A stretch of 10,841 nucleotides of DNA, taken from contig CAIKYN010000351.1 in the NCBI GenBank assembly GCA_903831635.1, forward strand, positions 1 to 10,841, read 5' to 3'. Both the position numbers and the translations under genes were made by a program. The stretch is from an uncultured Spartobacteria bacterium (GTDB lineage Bacteria; Verrucomicrobiota; Verrucomicrobiia; Chthoniobacterales; UBA6821). The first letter of the stretch is position 1; each line of letters opens with the position of its first letter. The notes under the pieces are model-generated. The model made no database searches and was not told where the DNA came from. It was given only the letters and a program-made list of their open reading frames with translations. Shown here piece by piece: positions 1 through 6,970 of the stretch.

Positions 1-126
1 CAGTGGCGCTCCAGTTGTGGGAACGGGCTTAGGTGGTAGCTTCAACGGAGGAAGCTTCACTGGAGAGGGTGAACCGGCAGGCAAGTCAGAAGCCGGAGGG
101 GTGTTCGGGGATGGGGTGTCGCTCAC
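1..126 (-). CDS. N-terminus of a Pro/Ser-rich hypothetical protein (cut by window edge)
   Basis: The minus-strand frame that runs off the left edge gives 42 codons beginning VSDTPSPNTPPASDLPAG and continuing with KLPPLKLPPKP. It is low-complexity, rich in Pro, Ser, Thr and Lys, and looks like a disordered N-terminal leader. The only usual start codon after the in-frame upstream TGA is a GTG at 126-124, and no Shine-Dalgarno sequence precedes it. It lies 123 bases after the protease stop on the same strand, so it may be co-transcribed with the protease. Pro-rich leaders of this kind occur on anchored or envelope proteins in Verrucomicrobiota (general impression, not a family match). No domain is visible in the part present, so no function is assigned. 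An overlapping plus-strand frame across 17-313 has Gly/Cys/Arg-rich composition and no recognisable motif, and I judge it to be a shadow. Confidence 0.45.
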   Translation of the reverse strand, partial: MSDTPSPNTPPASDLPAGSPSPVKLPPLKLPPKPVPTTGAPL

Positions 127-248
127 GGTAGTAGTAAATTGTGTCAGAAGATTTATGTGCCGAATCTGCTCCTGTCAATCATGCTCCAAGGAGACAGAGC
201 ATAACCCGAGCAGGAGGCGTTCAACTCAGGCAAGAAAATCGCTCCCAG
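127..248. other. Gap between the protease and the truncated Pro-rich protein
   Basis: 122 bases without a convincing gene. A 6-base inverted repeat, ATGCTC (181-186) with GAGCAT (197-202), is present but has no T run beside it on either strand. No promoter or Shine-Dalgarno sequence was recognised. Confidence 0.4.
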
Positions 249-2468
249 CTAGCCCCCTTGGGCTGTTTTGGCGGCTCGAAGGTTTTGAATGTCTGATGTC
301 AAATCCTGAATGATGTTGATGGCTTCGTGGCGTATGGGATCGGGAGTTTGGGCGGTATCGGCTTCATCCTCCTCGGCATCCGGGTCCTTGGTCACCTTAT
401 CCCCCGCTGGCTTCTTCTTGATGGTAACCTTGGGGAGAGCGGGCTTGTCGACCGTGTCAAGCGACACCTCGTAAGCCACGGGTTCGATAACAGGGTGGAG
501 CTTACGCTCTTTTTTGCGTTCCGCCTTGCGGGCTTTTTCCTGCGCAAGCTCTTCCTTGCGAATCTTCTCATTAAGTGAAAGCTGATTCAGGTCGAGCTTC
601 TCACGGAATCGCTTCATATCCTCGGAGATGTACCGGAACTCGGGGTCCTTGGAGACTCGATCCGCTGAACGCTCTTTAAGAGTCGTGATGAAGGGAGAAG
701 TGAAGGCGAACTTGTTCACGGGTTGTGGATCCACTTCGTCGTATGCAAGCGGATTGGGAAGGGAACTCTCACCGATCTCAGGAGTGTCCGTGGGCGAAGG
801 AAGGACGATATCGGAAAGCACTCCCCGATGCTGCGTGGACCCACCCGAGACGCGGTAGAACTTCTGGATCGTGAGTTTGAGCGATCCGGCCTTGGAACCC
901 TCGTCATGAAAAAGCGGCATAAACTTGCCAACATCCAGAAGCGTCTGAACGGTTCCCTTGCCGAAACTGCGCTGGTCTCCAACGATGACCGCCCTTCCAT
1001 AATCCTGGAGGGCCGCGGCAAAGATCTCACTGGCAGAAGCGCTTAGCCGATTGGCTAGGACAATGACAGGCCCCGTGTAAAAGGGTTGCCCCTCCTCATC
1101 CTTCGCCACGGTGACTTTGCCGTTCGCATCTTTCGCCTGCACGACTGGACCGCTGCCGACAAAAAGACCCGTGAGATTGATCGCCTCCTCGAGGGATCCA
1201 CCACCATCCCGCCTCAGATCGATCACCAGGCCCTCGATTCCCTCCTTCTTCATGCGCTCAATAATGCGACGAACATCCTTGGTCGTGCTCTTGGCATCCC
1301 CCTCTCCATGCTTGTCCATCTCGGCATAGAACGAGGGAACGGTGAGCCATCCAACCTTGACCTGCTTTCCCTCAGGATTGATGGAATCAATCACCTCACC
1401 CTTGGCCTCCGACTCCTTGAGTTTCACCTCCTCACGGGTGATCTCGATGACTTTACGCTTGGAAGGATCGGTGGCATTCGCAGGGATCACTTGCAGGCGT
1501 ACCTGACTTCCTTTGGATCCGCGGATCTTCTCCACGACCTTGTCGAGTTTCATGTCGACCACATCTTCAAAGGGCTGAGCACCCTGGGCGACGGCCGCAA
1601 TCTTATCATTTGCTTTCAGACGCCCATCTTTGTCAGCAGGCCCCCCGGGCACGACCTCCACAATTTTTGCATAACCATCATCAGTTCGCAGCACAGCACC
1701 GATTCCCACCAAGGAGAGTCTCATCTGGATGTTGAAATTCTCCATGTCCGAGGGGCTCATGTATTCGGAATGAGGATCGTAACTCTGAGAAAGCGCCACC
1801 AGGAAGGTCTTGATCACATCCTCGTCACTCTGTTCGTTCACACTCTTGAGGAATTGATCATATCTCTTGGTAACAACCTTGGCCGGAGGATTCAGGGGAT
1901 GTTCGATGAGATTCTCACCAAGCAGTTCGGCCTCGATCCTGTCCGCCCAGAGCTTGTCCGCCTGCTGAAGGTCGGCGGGCCATGGTGCCTTCTTACGATC
2001 AATCTCGACGTTGTTCGTGCTAGCAAAATCATGAGGGGCCGCAGCCAACTCTCGGTTTTTGGCTACACGGTCATTAACCCTTTGGCGAAACCGGGTGAAA
2101 ATCTCACGGGGGGCCGTCAGGTCCCCATGAAGGATATCTGAGGCAAGGGTCGGGGAAAAACGCTGGGTAAACTCATCAATATCCCCCTTTGTGAAGTAAA
2201 GATGGGTGTAATCGAGCATATTGAAATAGTTCCTCAAAACGCGCTCGGACATTGTCTCAGGTGGCTCGGACTCAAGTCTCGGGGGATTTTTTTCCGAGAG
2301 TGAGAGCGGATGAAGATAATGCCCCTGTTCAAGCATCCGCGCTACGGTTACTGCGACTGGCGCCATGTCTGTGGAGGCGGTCTCATTGGTCGGTGACGCT
2401 TCACCCCGTGAAAATAAAAACAGGAGGATCAGCAGCACTGATGATAACTTCTTCGTGAGAAAACTCAT
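249..2468 (-). CDS. prc: Tail-specific (C-terminal processing) periplasmic protease, Prc/Tsp family
   Basis: 739-residue serine protease of the S41 C-terminal processing family, which cleaves proteins near their C-termini in the periplasm. Residues 1-24 form a signal peptide (MSFLTKK, then Leu-rich core, then SRGEAS). An N-terminal helical domain follows. A PDZ domain (about 250-335, with the VGIGAVL entry and GGPADKDGRLK) recognises C-terminal tails. The catalytic core holds DLRRDGGGS (418-425), the nucleophile motif SASASE (476-481, Ser478 the likely nucleophile) and the general-base motif FGKG with Lys504. This Ser/Lys dyad matches E. coli Prc. The tail (about 632-739) has a Lys/Glu-rich coiled-coil-like stretch (EEKARKAERKKERK region) and an acidic patch near 697-704. 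It is somewhat longer than E. coli Prc (about 680 residues). The frame could extend 22 codons upstream, but the ATG at 2468 places the signal peptide at the N-terminus. It diverges from the hydrolase gene by 47 bases. Confidence 0.95.
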   Translation of the reverse strand: MSFLTKKLSSVLLILLFLFSRGEASPTNETASTDMAPVAVTVARMLEQGHYLHPLSLSEKNPPRLESEPPETMSERVLRNYFNMLDYTHLYFTKGDIDEFTQRFSPTLASDILHGDLTAPREIFTRFRQRVNDRVAKNRELAAAPHDFASTNNVEIDRKKAPWPADLQQADKLWADRIEAELLGENLIEHPLNPPAKVVTKRYDQFLKSVNEQSDEDVIKTFLVALSQSYDPHSEYMSPSDMENFNIQMRLSLVGIGAVLRTDDGYAKIVEVVPGGPADKDGRLKANDKIAAVAQGAQPFEDVVDMKLDKVVEKIRGSKGSQVRLQVIPANATDPSKRKVIEITREEVKLKESEAKGEVIDSINPEGKQVKVGWLTVPSFYAEMDKHGEGDAKSTTKDVRRIIERMKKEGIEGLVIDLRRDGGGSLEEAINLTGLFVGSGPVVQAKDANGKVTVAKDEEGQPFYTGPVIVLANRLSASASEIFAAALQDYGRAVIVGDQRSFGKGTVQTLLDVGKFMPLFHDEGSKAGSLKLTIQKFYRVSGGSTQHRGVLSDIVLPSPTDTPEIGESSLPNPLAYDEVDPQPVNKFAFTSPFITTLKERSADRVSKDPEFRYISEDMKRFREKLDLNQLSLNEKIRKEELAQEKARKAERKKERKLHPVIEPVAYEVSLDTVDKPALPKVTIKKKPAGDKVTKDPDAEEDEADTAQTPDPIRHEAINIIQDLTSDIQNLRAAKTAQGG

Positions 2469-2515
2469 TAAACAGAACCGTTGCAGAGAGTGAGAGGAAA
2501 AGCAAACATCATGAA

Positions 2516-3148
2516 ATGGATAGAGATCAGACACACCAAGGATTGAAAATGTTCACTGGAGGAGCGCTGGAGACCAATTCTTATCTCCTCGCTTGCCCCG
2601 AAGGTAACATCCTGATCGATGCTCCTGAAGGTGCGGCCGAGGCATTCAGGGACATTCCGATCGCCATGCTGTTGCTGACCCACGGTCACTATGACCATGT
2701 CTGGGATGCCGCCGCCGTGGCCCGTCACCATAAGTGCCCTGTGGCCATGCATCCGATCACTGAGACAATGCTCGCGGATAGGAATCTCCTGAAGCGATTT
2801 GGAATCGACCTTGAAGTGGAGCCTGTGAAAGCCGATCTAAAACTCCTCGAGGGTCCTTCTCAAAAGCTGCTCGGGCACTCCTTCGACATTTTCGAGGTGC
2901 CCGGTCATTGCCCGGGAAGCCTCTGCATTCACGATACTGGATCGAATCTGCTCTTCGGCGGAGATGTGCTCTTTGCCGGCGGGGTCGGACGTTGGGATCT
3001 GCCGGGAGGTGACCGCGAACTCCTCCTCACGGGTATTTTCAAAAAACTGCTCCCCCTCCCAGGCCATACTATCGTCCTTCCGGGACATGGTCCTTCGACA
3101 ACGATCGCCGAAGAAAAAACAAATAACCCTTACCTGCAGTGGAACTGA
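2516..3148 (+). CDS. Metallo-beta-lactamase-fold hydrolase, glyoxalase II-like
   Basis: 210-residue cytoplasmic (no signal peptide) zinc hydrolase of the glyoxalase II branch of the metallo-beta-lactamase fold. The metal-binding motif THGHYDH (His56, His58, Asp60, His61) is followed by His131 in VPGHCPGS, Asp150 in FGGDVLF and His191 in LPGHGPSTTI, so the full two-metal ligand set is present. The C-terminus (EEKTNNPYL) is typical of short GloB-like proteins, which lack the long glutathione-binding helical domain of true glyoxalase II. Substrate is therefore uncertain: a thioester such as S-lactoylglutathione, or another small ester. Start choice is open. The ATG at 2516 leaves GLKM before the first strand TGGALETNSYLL; an in-frame ATG at 2549 is preceded by AAGGA at usable spacing but would shorten the first beta strand. 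Another ATG at 2511 is out of frame and closes after 11 codons at 2546. Confidence 0.9.
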   Translation: MDRDQTHQGLKMFTGGALETNSYLLACPEGNILIDAPEGAAEAFRDIPIAMLLLTHGHYDHVWDAAAVARHHKCPVAMHPITETMLADRNLLKRFGIDLEVEPVKADLKLLEGPSQKLLGHSFDIFEVPGHCPGSLCIHDTGSNLLFGGDVLFAGGVGRWDLPGGDRELLLTGIFKKLLPLPGHTIVLPGHGPSTTIAEEKTNNPYLQWN

Positions 3149-3233
3149 TAAGGATGGTGTCGTGCTTGCGGGAATTGCTTACTGACTCGATCTCAGCTCG
3201 ACAGAGGGATTCCCATTGCAGTAGTGAAATGGG

Positions 3234-4511
3234 ATGCCCTCCTTTGCGTACGTAGCCCTTGATGCCCAAGGTCAACAAGTCACTGATTACATCGATGCCG
3301 CCAACCAATCTGAGGCGGTCAACACCCTGAGAGGACAAGGGCTCTTTCCGACAAGCGTCAAAGAGCAGGCCAGGACCACCAAGGCCAAAGCAGGAAAGGG
3401 TGCAAAAGCCGCCAAGAGCTCCTCTGCCAAGGGCAAGAGTATTACGATACCTTTCCTCGAAAAGAAGACGATCAAGAGTGCGACGCTCATGGTGTTCACC
3501 AGACAGCTCGCCACACTCATCGATGCAGGTCTTCCCCTGTTGCGGGGCCTGACAGTTCTTGGAAAACAGGAGCCTGATCCCGTCCTCAAAAAAACCATCA
3601 CCCAGCTTGCCGAGGCCGTTCAAGGCGGAGGAACTTTCAGTGACGGCCTCAACGCCCATCCCAAGATCTTCAATAAACTTTATGTGAACATGGTGAAGGC
3701 GGGTGAGCTCGGCGGTGTGCTCGAGGTTGTTCTGAACCGACTTGCAGAATTCCAGGAGAAGGCCCAGAAGGTGAAGGGCAAGGTGAAATCAGCAATGATG
3801 TATCCGGCCATCGTCATGGTGATCGCCGTGATCATCATGGGTTTCCTTTTGGTATTCATTGTTCCGAAATTCGAGCAGATTTTCGCCGACATGCTCGGCG
3901 GCAAGCCACTTCCCCTGCTGACACAGATTGTCATTAGCTCGAGCAGATTCGTTCAGCATCAATTCATCCTGATCGGGGTGGCCGTCGGCGCCCTCGTCTT
4001 TGGTTTGAAATTCATGGCCGCATCGCCCAAAGGAGCGATCGCCTTGGATCACTTCATGCTCAAGGCCCCGCTGTTCGGTGACTTGACTCGCAAAAACGGT
4101 ATTTCCCGGTTCACAAGAACCCTAGGAACACTCGTAACCAGCGGCGTTCCGATCCTTCAGGCTCTGAATATCACGAAGGAAACTGCCGGCAACGCGATTA
4201 TTTCCAACGCAATTTCCAAGATCCATGACGCAGTAAAGGAGGGCGAATCCATCGTTCGTCCGATGGAAGCCAGCGGCGTCTTCCCTGCAATGGTCATCAG
4301 TATGGTGGACGTTGGTGAGGAAACAGGTCAGCTCCCCGAGATGCTTCTGAAGGTAGCCGACCTTTACGATGATGAGGTCGACAGTGCCGTAGCCGGACTC
4401 ACCTCACTGATGGAACCGATCATGATCGTCTTTCTCGCTGTTGTCGTGGGATCGATCGTCATCGCACTCTTCCTGCCGCTCATCAGCATCATTAGCGGCA
4501 TGCAGCAATAA
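3234..4511 (+). CDS. Type II secretion / type IV pilus inner-membrane platform protein, GspF/PilC family
   Basis: 425-residue polytopic membrane protein of the GspF/PilC family, which links the assembly ATPase to pseudopilus or pilus growth. The N-terminus (MPSFAYVALDAQGQ) is the usual small leading domain. A Lys/Ala/Ser-rich linker follows (about 46-70). Two repeated GspF domains then occur: the first starts near FTRQLATLIDAGLPLLRGL (88-106), the second near ISRFTRTLGTLVTSGVPILQAL (290-311). Both carry the signature late in the domain (VKAGELGG at 154-161; VDVGEETGQLPEML at 358-371). Predicted membrane segments are about 190-211, 244-262 and 391-420. Length is normal for the family. The next gene, a pseudopilin, starts 8 bases after the stop, so the two are probably co-transcribed. 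The ATPase, secretin and prepilin peptidase are not in the window, so secretion versus pilus role cannot be decided. Confidence 0.95.
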   Translation: MPSFAYVALDAQGQQVTDYIDAANQSEAVNTLRGQGLFPTSVKEQARTTKAKAGKGAKAAKSSSAKGKSITIPFLEKKTIKSATLMVFTRQLATLIDAGLPLLRGLTVLGKQEPDPVLKKTITQLAEAVQGGGTFSDGLNAHPKIFNKLYVNMVKAGELGGVLEVVLNRLAEFQEKAQKVKGKVKSAMMYPAIVMVIAVIIMGFLLVFIVPKFEQIFADMLGGKPLPLLTQIVISSSRFVQHQFILIGVAVGALVFGLKFMAASPKGAIALDHFMLKAPLFGDLTRKNGISRFTRTLGTLVTSGVPILQALNITKETAGNAIISNAISKIHDAVKEGESIVRPMEASGVFPAMVISMVDVGEETGQLPEMLLKVADLYDDEVDSAVAGLTSLMEPIMIVFLAVVVGSIVIALFLPLISIISGMQQ

Positions 4512-4519
4512 GACCCATC

Positions 4520-4981
4520 ATGACATTCCTTAAAAAACATCGCACTGAATCAGCATTTACCCTCGTCGAACTCCTGATTGTCATTGCGATCATTGCAATC
4601 CTTGCCTCGCTTGTTCTGGCGGCTGCCGGAGGCGTTCAGAAGAAAGGTGCGCGCTCGCGCACCGAGGGCGAAATTGCTGCTATTGTAGCCGCCATGGAGA
4701 GTTTCAAGGCTGATAACGGTGACTATCCAACCAATAACCTCACAAACTCATCAGCTTGTCTTGTGACCAACCTCATGCCAACTAACGGTGGTAAGGTCTA
4801 CTACGAGTTCAAGACCAAGTGGCTTGATGCCAGTAACAACTATCTGGACCCCTTCGGTAATTCCTACAATTACATCTATACGAATGGAGCCCCGAACAAT
4901 GGCTCGAACAACTACGATCTCTGGTCAACCGCGGGTAATACCAGTGACACCAATCCAACTCATTGGATCAAGAATTGGTAA
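4520..4981 (+). CDS. GspG-like pseudopilin with type IV prepilin signal
   Basis: 153-residue prepilin-like protein. The leader is MTFLKKHRTESA, cleaved before FTLVELLIVIAIIAILASLVLAAA, a textbook class III signal with Glu at mature position 5. The residue before the cut is Ala12 where Gly is usual; Ala is tolerated by prepilin peptidases in some systems. A long amphipathic helix follows (RTEGEIAAIVAAMESFKADNGDYP), then a C-terminal domain with DPFGNSYNYIY and NYDLWSTAG. These resemble the DPWGNPY and YDLWS elements of GspG major pseudopilins, where this region binds calcium. The central part is Asn-rich, suggesting an exported globular domain. Position directly behind the platform gene (8-base gap, no Shine-Dalgarno) supports a role as the major pseudopilin or a pilin of that machine. 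Confidence 0.92.
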   Translation: MTFLKKHRTESAFTLVELLIVIAIIAILASLVLAAAGGVQKKGARSRTEGEIAAIVAAMESFKADNGDYPTNNLTNSSACLVTNLMPTNGGKVYYEFKTKWLDASNNYLDPFGNSYNYIYTNGAPNNGSNNYDLWSTAGNTSDTNPTHWIKNW

Positions 4982-4993
4982 AAATCCCCTTAA

Positions 4994-5013
4994 GAGCAGG
5001 CATCAAGCCTCTC
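4994..5013. terminator. Weak hairpin between convergent genes
   Basis: Between the pseudopilin stop and the Nudix stop, GAG-c-AGGC pairs with GCCT-CTC around loop ATCAA, giving a 7-pair stem with one bulged base. On the minus strand it is followed, about 8 bases later, by ATTTTTA; on the plus strand no T run follows. It could serve as a modest terminator, mainly for the minus-strand run. The stem is short, and no better candidate is visible in this 35-base gap. Confidence 0.3.
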
Positions 5014-5016
5014 AGA

Positions 5017-5634
5017 TCACCCGATTGTTCTGAGGTTCCCCCAACCCTCAATCACGATTTGGGACCAGCTTTCGAGCTGATCATTACGCTGGGCTAGTTC
5101 CTCACGGCTTAGGAATCCAAGCTCGGCAATCGCCTCCTCATTGGCGGTGACAGCAGGTTCGGCAAGATGGCACTGATGGACGATTCCTAAGTGAACGGCT
5201 CCCACAGGGTTTGAATCATCATTGAGTAGAGCCAGGGGACGTTCAATGAAAGGGCTGCCGATGGAGATCTCCTCTTGGAGTTCACGCATGAGAGCCCTCT
5301 GATAGGCAGCCGTGTCGAAGGCATCACCCAGACCATCACCGTCATTGATATGACCACCGATGCCCACGGAACCTTTTTTGAGCAGGCGGGTTTCACCGGA
5401 ACCGCTTCCGCGACGGTAATGAAGGATCTTCTCTCCGGCAGTCACGACAACGTAGGGGATCAACTGCTTGAGCGACGGATCTTCCTCAGCCTCAACCCGG
5501 GGAACGAAGAAATGATTGCCCGGTTGCAGAAAGACCGGGAGGTAGCGGCTGATCTCAGGATTGAGGCCGTGAAAGGAACCGATTGCATCAAAAAGGGAAC
5601 GGCGGATAACGAGGACTTGTTCGGTGGAAGACAT
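5017..5634 (-). CDS. Nudix-family hydrolase / predicted phosphoesterase with GGHIN motif
   Basis: 205-residue protein of a Nudix-like family. It has an N-terminal conserved segment (SLFDAIGSFHGLNPEISRY), a middle motif PRVEAEEDPSLKQLIPYVVV (45-64), GIGGHIN (91-97), and the core helix RELQEE (117-122). Nudix proteins hydrolyse nucleoside diphosphates linked to another group, with RE..EE glutamates binding the metal. Relative to GX5EX7REUXEEXGU, the first Glu falls on Ala109 and the late Gly on Ser124, so the box is divergent, although RELQEE is intact. I recall GGHIN members being annotated as phosphoesterases; the substrate is unknown. The ATG at 5634 begins MSSTEQVLVIRRSLFD. An upstream in-frame GTG at 5688 would overlap the sigma-factor stop codon but adds 18 residues without family character. 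It is last in the minus-strand run. Confidence 0.8.
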   Translation of the reverse strand: MSSTEQVLVIRRSLFDAIGSFHGLNPEISRYLPVFLQPGNHFFVPRVEAEEDPSLKQLIPYVVVTAGEKILHYRRGSGSGETRLLKKGSVGIGGHINDGDGLGDAFDTAAYQRALMRELQEEISIGSPFIERPLALLNDDSNPVGAVHLGIVHQCHLAEPAVTANEEAIAELGFLSREELAQRNDQLESWSQIVIEGWGNLRTIG

Positions 5635-5642
5635 AATGAAGT

Positions 5643-5672
5643 TGATAGACTGAAGGCTGAAGAAGGTTAGGC
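5643..5672 (-). repeat. Degenerate GCCT/TTCAG-rich stretch, copy 2
   Basis: Read on the minus strand this gives GCCTAAC, CTTCTTCA, GCCTTCAG and TCTATCA, ending about 8 bases before the Nudix ATG. It shares CAGTCTA, GCCTTCAG, GCCTAAC and CTATCA with copy 1 in a shuffled order. It occupies most of the gap between the sigma-factor stop and the Nudix start, which favours the ATG at 5634 over the upstream GTG, since the extra residues would be encoded by repeat. Confidence 0.45.
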
Positions 5673-5684
5673 AAGCGCCAAAAA

Positions 5685-6329
5685 TCACTCTCCCAGATAA
5701 TGGCTCAATTTTTCCCTGAGCGTGTTCCGAGCGCGAAAAAGCAGGCTTTTCACAGCCGGAAGACTCAGGGAAAGCACGATAGCAATCTCTTCATAAGGCA
5801 TCTCTTCGTAGCGTCGTAGAATCACCGCAAGCCGTTCCTTCTCCGGTAGGGAGGCTAAGGCTGTCTCGATGGCCCGATGCAGTTCCTTCCCAAGAAGCTG
5901 TTGATCAGGCCCGGGTGTTTCATCGGGATGGTCAGGGCGATCATCATCCGGTTCGCGGGACTGGGGAAGCAACCGCGCACGCCCCCTTCTGCGGGATTCG
6001 TTAAAAACCAAGCGCTTGGCAATCGTCAGGAGCCATGTGGTAAACTTGGCCTCCGGACGCCAGCGGGGAGCTGATCTCCAGACATTGAGAAAGACCTGCT
6101 GGGCTAGATCTTCGGCCTCAGAGAATCCGATCATACGGGTAACTGTGGCGATGACGAGACTCTGATGTCGCTCCACAAGCTGACGGAAGGCCAAGGTATC
6201 TCCTGACGCGATACGCTTCATCAACTCCTCGTCAGTCTCCTGGGACTCATGAGGCTCATGGGCCACATCTGACTTTTGGGACTCTGGGGGAATCTCCATC
6301 ACTTCAGTGAGAGTGTCATCCACTCCCAT
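5685..6329 (-). CDS. ECF-type RNA polymerase sigma factor (sigma-70 family, RpoE-like)
   Basis: 214-residue sigma factor with only the two ECF domains. Region 2 spans about 47-113: AFRQLVERHQSLV, then SEAEDLAQQVFLNVWRSAPRW (-10 recognition helix area), then FTTWLLTIAKRLVFNESRRR. Region 4 spans about 150-207: ALASLPEKERLAVILRRYEEMPYEEIAIVLSLSLPAVKSLLFRARNTLREKL, which holds the -35-binding helix-turn-helix. The linker (about 120-145) is unusually rich in Asp and Pro, and the first 35 residues are acidic and probably disordered. No anti-sigma factor or zinc-binding ZAS domain gene lies beside it; its neighbours are trmB (16-base gap) and the Nudix gene. The ATG at 6329 is chosen. A TTG at 6338, preceded by AGG at usable spacing, would add three residues. 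Confidence 0.92.
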   Translation of the reverse strand: MGVDDTLTEVMEIPPESQKSDVAHEPHESQETDEELMKRIASGDTLAFRQLVERHQSLVIATVTRMIGFSEAEDLAQQVFLNVWRSAPRWRPEAKFTTWLLTIAKRLVFNESRRRGRARLLPQSREPDDDRPDHPDETPGPDQQLLGKELHRAIETALASLPEKERLAVILRRYEEMPYEEIAIVLSLSLPAVKSLLFRARNTLREKLSHYLGE

Positions 6330-6345
6330 TCTAATCAATCTTCGC

Positions 6346-6966
6346 CTAGCACCTCTTCACCGCAATCCTGCCAATCGGATCTCCCTTGGCCCTGAAAATC
6401 GTCTCAAATTCCGTAACGGGCCTCTGAAGTTCATCTTCCCAAGATGTTTCCAGCCAACCGCCATGAAGGAGAAGCTGCTCTTTCATGGCGGCAAAGTATC
6501 CGAGATGATCGGTCTGAAGGCGGAGAACACCATCGGGCTTTAATTTGGTTACGGCTACCTCCAGAAACGAAACATTCACGAGCCTTCGAAACCAATGTCG
6601 TCGCTTGGGCCAAGGATCGGGAAAAGAGACATGGAGCGTATCAAGAAAGCCGTCAGGAATCAGCTCATCAAGGGACTCTTTCCCCCACCCCCTCCAGAGG
6701 GCAGCATTGGGGATTCCGAGGCGCTCGATCTTCTTGTTTCCACGCTTCACCCGATCAGAAATCCCTTCGATCCCCGCAAAAAAAACCGTCGGGTTAAGGC
6801 TTGCGCTCTCGCTCAGAAATTTGCCTTTGGAAGCACCAAAATCACATTCGACCTTGGAAAAAGGTCGGGACTTCAGAATTAGCTCCTCTCTCGCCGCCTT
6901 AAGATTCTGATTGGGCGTCATCCGACCGGGCGTCGGAACCACTTCGAGATCTACCTTCCTGACCAC
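6346..6966 (-). CDS. trmB: tRNA (guanine-N7-)-methyltransferase
   Basis: 206-residue class I SAM-dependent methyltransferase that forms 7-methylguanosine at position 46 of the tRNA variable loop. The SAM loop is DFGASKGKF (42-50), a variant of the usual EIGxGxGxF. GIEGISDRV (66-73) follows as the second strand region. The family signature FPDPWPKRRH (115-124) with RRLV follows, then TDH (152-154) and TEFETIF (185-191) near the C-terminus, which correspond to the TD and T.FE elements of TrmB. Length is a little below E. coli TrmB (239) because the N-terminal arm is short. The frame opens with GTG at 6966, four bases beyond the clpX stop; an ATG at 6921 is the alternative and would still keep all motifs. 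Its place behind clpX suggests co-transcription rather than functional linkage. Confidence 0.93.
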   Translation of the reverse strand: MVRKVDLEVVPTPGRMTPNQNLKAAREELILKSRPFSKVECDFGASKGKFLSESASLNPTVFFAGIEGISDRVKRGNKKIERLGIPNAALWRGWGKESLDELIPDGFLDTLHVSFPDPWPKRRHWFRRLVNVSFLEVAVTKLKPDGVLRLQTDHLGYFAAMKEQLLLHGGWLETSWEDELQRPVTEFETIFRAKGDPIGRIAVKRC

Positions 6967-6970
6967 AAAA

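Noticed and set aside
181..202. ATGCTC/GAGCAT inverted repeat after prc
   Set aside because: Only six bases per arm with no T run; expected by chance at this frequency.
251..264. AGCCC/GGGCT hairpin at the end of prc as a terminator
   Set aside because: The stem is five bases, overlaps the final codons, and the nearest T-rich stretch on the minus strand is about 14 bases away (ATTTTCTT).
17..313. 98-codon plus-strand frame at the left edge
   Set aside because: It overlaps the end of prc and the Pro-rich minus-strand frame. Its Gly-rich start is the complement of Pro codons on the other strand.
1086..2141. 351-codon plus-strand open frame opposite the prc gene
   Set aside because: It lies wholly antisense to a protease whose catalytic motifs are intact, and its translation shows no recognisable domain. 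Long antisense frames are common in coding DNA of this base composition.
2469..2534. 22-codon upstream extension of prc
   Set aside because: It would bury the signal peptide inside the protein and overlap the start of the divergent hydrolase gene.
5635..5688. GTG start of the Nudix gene overlapping the sigma stop
   Set aside because: The added residues are encoded largely by the degenerate TTCAG/GCCT repeat and do not look like the family N-terminus. The four-base overlap keeps it as a minor alternative.
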